A stretch of DNA of 39,703 nucleotides, taken from Azolla pinnata (lineage: Eukaryota; Streptophyta; Polypodiopsida; Salviniales; Salviniaceae). The stretch spans positions 28,250-67,952 of the forward strand of contig JBBBWG010026812.1 of NCBI GenBank assembly GCA_037176905.1. The letters run 5' to 3'. Positions 36,101 to 39,703 of this stretch are shown in pieces (the stretch's first letter is position 1; every line of letters starts with the position of its first letter). Under the pieces are notes generated by a model. That model saw nothing but the letters and a program-made list of their open reading frames with translations. It ran no database searches and had not been told where the DNA came from. Made by a program: the position numbers and the translations under genes.

Positions 36101-39100
36101 CTTGATAATGAAAGCACTAAATAAGCCTGCCTGAAAAAGAAAATTAACCGATTTATTCATCGAGAATAGCTATTCTTCCATACATCCTATAACTCATCAC
36201 CAGAGACAATGTAGCTGATATTATGTTCTCAATTACATCAAAATATTCTAAATGACTGAGAGAAAACAAGACCAAGATAAATAGCACTTACTGAAACTCC
36301 GAGCATCGTACTTGTGGAGAAAAGGTAGACAAACTTCCCCAATAACAAAAGGATCTTCGTGAAATGAATTTCACTCAAGTCTATGTCTTGAATGGCATTA
36401 AACAGAACAACAGAGGAAGCATCATTCATGACACCTTCGCCAAACACCAAACTATACAAAAGCGGCGTTTCATCTTGATGGAGTACCTTGGAACAAGTTC
36501 AAAAACTGTCAGCGCCGATTCAGTTACTAGCATAAAGAAGGATTCAGGTACGGAAAATCGTCAGAACAATCGTGATATGGATTCAGGTACCGCGAATCGT
36601 CACAACAAATTATAATTGAGTCACATGTTATACTTGTACAGGTTAGTTACAATAAATCGGCACTACATCGCTAGCAATTGTCCAATGCTTATGATCATTT
36701 CCTAAGCTAAGTTTTCTGGTATAACATTCCACATCGGGCACTGTCTAGTTCACCATCTCTAAATTCAGCAATGCTTGCTTAGATTCTGGTCGTCTCCTCC
36801 CGGTACATGGCCAAGAAATAAAAACAATAGTCTTTGCATATGTGAGAGTTGCTGCGTTAATTAATATTGCTGAGCATGAGGCAAAGCAAAACCTGTAATT
36901 AGCATCTTATACTTCTACTGCAAAACCATATATGCTTAAAATAGGGTCCTATTGGGAATCAGTCAAGAGCATGCTAAGATACAAGAAACAATCAGAATCG
37001 CACAGTTCGTGGTGAATCAGTGATATATCTTAAAAGTCTGTGGATGGGGCAAGCATGAAGAAACAAGCCAGCTATTTTAGAGATAATCAAATATTTCACT
37101 TACTTGCAAAGTGCACACAGAATCTGTTGCTGAAAAGATCACGCCAAGTGCTGTTCATCATATAACAACACAAATTAAGCAGCGTACTAAGCATATTAAT
37201 AAAGAACACTAAAACATATTCACATACTGAAATGTTTTTAGTAATGTGATTTGTTACCCATAAATTCAAGAAATGATAGCTGAAGACCTAGCTTCGGAAA
37301 CAACACCTTGCATGCTTCGAGCAGAAGTTACCCAAAAGAGAAATCAACAATCAGTGTAAAAGAACATAAAAGATGGTCCATAACCCTCAAAGTTTTAAAT
37401 TTAAGACATACAACTTTTCCTTCAGCACAGATTTACTCACCAACTGTTATAACTGTGAACGAGATGAACACACCAATGACACCAAATAGCATAATCGTTG
37501 CAAAGTTTTGAAAGAATTGTTTCTTCTTCACTTGGAATCTACAATAACATCACAATGTTCAGCATTTTAACTTTCATTTCAGCACATATACATAAAGTCA
37601 TTAATTTTCGGCTCGAATCAAAAGCAAATTTAGACAGAAAATTAGCAGAAATCTTTACAATCACTTAAAACCTTGAAACAATAAGCACATAATATTTCAA
37701 GATTGATTAATATCTGTAAGTTCCTTCCAAAAACCAATCCTAGCTCTAGACAATTTCCTTGGCACTAGACATTCGAACTGATAACATATTTTAACAGTAG
37801 ATTGATCGGATGATCATGGATTAAGTAATCACTCTCTAACTTCCATTAAATTGCATGGAGAGCACTTTTCTCAATCCATGAAGACTTTGTGCAGTTCATG
37901 TAAGTAATAGAAAAACACCATCAGTGTTAAATAGAACAATAATTCTCATTTGATTGGAGCTGAGCACACTTATAAATTGTAGCATATAAGGCCTATTCTC
38001 TATCATCCGTTTGATTCAATAAAAAATTCATTTGATTAGAGTTGCACTGATTCGATTCCATTACATCTGCTTCCTCTCTCTATCATCTTTGCACCCTTCC
38101 TATACGTAACGGCTTATTCCATATCTCTTTCTAAAAGGTAAAAGCAGTAATTCAAAAGGTAAAACGCACCATCACCAATTTAGTATAATAGGTAGCCATG
38201 CAGTGGTGAACCTCACAATAATTCTCTTAAAGGTAGTAATCCAAATCTGAATCTCACAACATCTCTTCCAAAATATAGACATCCAGAAGGGAACTTCACG
38301 ATAATTCTTCTCAAGGGTACACTATCCAAGATTAGACACTTTAGGCATCAAAGAAAAGCATAAAACTTGACTAAAGCAGGAGTAGACCTGCAAGTGTGAT
38401 TTGCACTTGAGAGAGACGAGGAAGAAAAAATAGAGGCTAAGGCCTAAGATATAGAGCACTTACCCAGCATTGAAGATGATGGGAGGAAGAAGATAGTAGA
38501 AGAAGAGGTCTTCATCAAACTGCAAAATGTGAGAGTTCTGGCCCTTCGTTGTCACGAACACAATCACTCCAGCACAGATACCCTGCAAAAGCACACATAC
38601 TTAAAATCCACACGTTTATGCATGTACATCAAACACCAGATGCTATACACCACCAGATATACGTACAATACACAATAAACCATAGACATGTACGCAATAT
38701 TGCAATACACACACAATAGGAAAAACGCCAATATACTCTGTACAGTACAAGCAATACATCATGCACCATATACATGTACACACAGCACACCATACACGCA
38801 TATAGAATAATAGCCCATGAGCGAGATACATACAGAAACTACACATGTACATAGGTTACACACATATACGAAATACATACACATGCACTTACACATACGT
38901 ATAACATCTATGCACTCACGAACATATACATAATGCGAAGCTTCCGAGAATTAGAGCTTTCTTTGAAAGCTTTACAGGTATGAAGACCAAAACAGAGAGG
39001 AAGAGGGGGAGTAACTCACAAGTATGAGCGAAGTGATTGATTCATTCATCCATTTGTTCGTGTGTAAGAAGTGGCCTATGAGCATGCAGAGCAGGAGAAG

Positions 39101-39196
39101 CGCCACGGTGAGGCTGATTGCAGTCACAACATTGCCATCACCATTCAGCATATCCATCGCCATCATCTTCATCATCATCATCATCATCTTCACCAT
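33182..39196 (-). CDS. Class I vacuolar Na+,K+/H+ antiporter (NHX), 14 exons
   Basis: Exons: 39196-39020, 38582-38464, 37538-37441, 37314-37258, 37150-37104, 36486-36292, 36130-36084, 34853-34787, 34708-34608, 34527-34426, 34335-34197, 34033-33971, 33701-33618 and 33529-33182; 1644 nt, 547 residues. Class I NHX features: WMNESI near helix 2, amiloride-site segment FFYYLLPPI (usually FFIYLLPPI), catalytic FSATDSVCTLQ, GEGVMNDASSVVLFNA, GRHSTDREFA, IWWAGLMRGAVS-type VWWAGLMRGAVS, and the tail FDDAYMRPIFGGR. These proteins exchange protons for Na+ or K+ at the tonoplast, for ion storage, turgor and salt tolerance. The start is the first in-frame ATG, within a run ATGGTGAAGATGATG; other Met codons follow closely. 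The frame is open upstream to 39253 but without ATG. Exon 4 (37314) was chosen by phase and is the least certain. Confidence 0.93.
33843..33969. repeat. 43-bp tandem repeat in NHX intron 12
   Basis: Copies start at 33843, 33886 and 33929, sharing AAGGTTGAAAGCAGCTGCTA and ACATGAAATCTCATTG; the third has diverged. The last copy ends at the 5' splice site of the intron (33970 on the minus strand). Confidence 0.88.
36541..36612. repeat. 39-bp tandem duplication in NHX intron 5
   Basis: GATTCAGGTAC is repeated at 36541 and 36580, followed by GGAAAATCGTCAGAACAA and CGCGAATCGTCACAACAA. It lies in the intron 36487-37103. Confidence 0.75.
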
Positions 39197-39260
39197 CGGA
39201 GATGAATGGCCAGGGTGCCCAAAATCTCTTTCTTTTTGAAGGCTTTCCCCCACCCTTTTT

Positions 39261-39579
39261 AGGGTTTCTTATCCGCTAGGGTTTCTGAGTCATGAAGATT
39301 TGTTGGGACTCCTATATGTTAGGGTTTCTCAATACGTAGCGTTTGTCATAATTTCTAGGGTTTCTAACCCTTTTAGGGGTGCTAAACCCTCGGTGCTTTT
39401 TTCCGGGCTTCTCCAAAGAGAAGAGATGGGTTTTTGTTCTCTCTCTCTCTCTCTCTCTCGTTGTTTCTCAGAGTTTTCTTCCTTTTAGGGTTTCTTCTTC
39501 TCTGATTTTGTTGGTTTCCAGGGATGGATGGATCTGTGTCTAGGGCATTTATTCTTTTGCCAGTTTCTGCTTAGGGTTT
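39261..39579 (-). promoter_or_regulatory. Telobox cluster in the NHX upstream region
   Basis: AGGGTTT occurs on the plus strand at about 39261, 39278, 39321, 39357, 39487 and 39573, so AAACCCT in the sense of the NHX gene. Teloboxes are common near plant transcription starts and bind Myb-type telobox factors. A (CT)n run lies at 39439-39460. Confidence 0.65.
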
Positions 39580-39635
39580 CTCCACACGTACAGACGAGGC
39601 GAGGCCTTCTCTCAGATTCCTTGGCAAGAGATCTT

Positions 39636-39656
39636 GGGGGGAGGGGGGGGGGGGGG
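39636..39656 (+). repeat. G-rich homopolymer tract
   Basis: Six G, one A, then 14 G. Length is likely unreliable. It lies in the 5' flank of NHX near the window end. Confidence 0.9.
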
Positions 39657-39703
39657 CGTTTGAAGATCACAAGAAGGAGGGCCGGGGCAGGTCCATCCGC
39701 GGC

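Noticed and set aside
39197..39253. Longer NHX N-terminus starting at 39253
   Set aside because: That codon is GTG, not ATG; the first in-frame ATG is at 39196.

Overview
The window is nuclear DNA from a flowering plant. Every recognisable gene is plant-type: short GT-AG introns, plant-specific families, AAACCCT telobox motifs and TTTAGGG telomeric repeats. The GC-rich first exon of PCNA and residues such as NIVCRQN and the acidic PCNA tail look monocot-like or like an early-diverging angiosperm, but I cannot fix the lineage. Microsatellites and minisatellites are unusually abundant.

Layout. (1) 728-3214, minus: a five-exon gene for a 228-residue protein of unrecognised family, recovered only by splicing. 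Its introns hold a GCATGC-rich minisatellite, an interstitial telomeric tract and a GGGAATCTGG-type repeat. (2) 3215-6586: gene-free, with one unexplained block at 3640-4640. (3) 6587-12781, plus: a 17-exon ZIFL-type major facilitator transporter, 500 residues. (4) 14892-17390, plus: a six-exon BRITTLE1-like mitochondrial-family carrier of 635 residues with an N-terminal extension of about 340 residues. (5) 19485-22547, minus: a single long coding exon for a 1020-residue protein with about 37 GW/WG motifs and a C-terminal DeCL/DUF3223 domain. This is the architecture of the Pol V NRPE1 tail, but without a polymerase. (6) 24606-27684, minus: VPS2/CHMP2 ESCRT-III subunit, five exons, 224 residues. 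(7) 29780-31880, plus: PCNA, four exons, 263 residues, preceded by E2F sites and a 68-bp telobox minisatellite. (8) 33182-39196, minus: a 14-exon class I (vacuolar) NHX cation/proton antiporter, 547 residues.

The genes do not form a pathway; this is ordinary mixed plant gene space. ZIFL and NHX are both membrane cation-related transporters, VPS2 acts in endosomal sorting, and PCNA in replication. The strongest candidate for something new is the free-standing GW-repeat plus DeCL protein, a possible Argonaute-binding platform detached from RNA polymerase V. The orphan 228-residue gene and the carrier's N-terminal extension follow. All exon boundaries below were read by eye from splice consensus, reading phase and family similarity; in every multi-exon gene the total coding length is a multiple of three.
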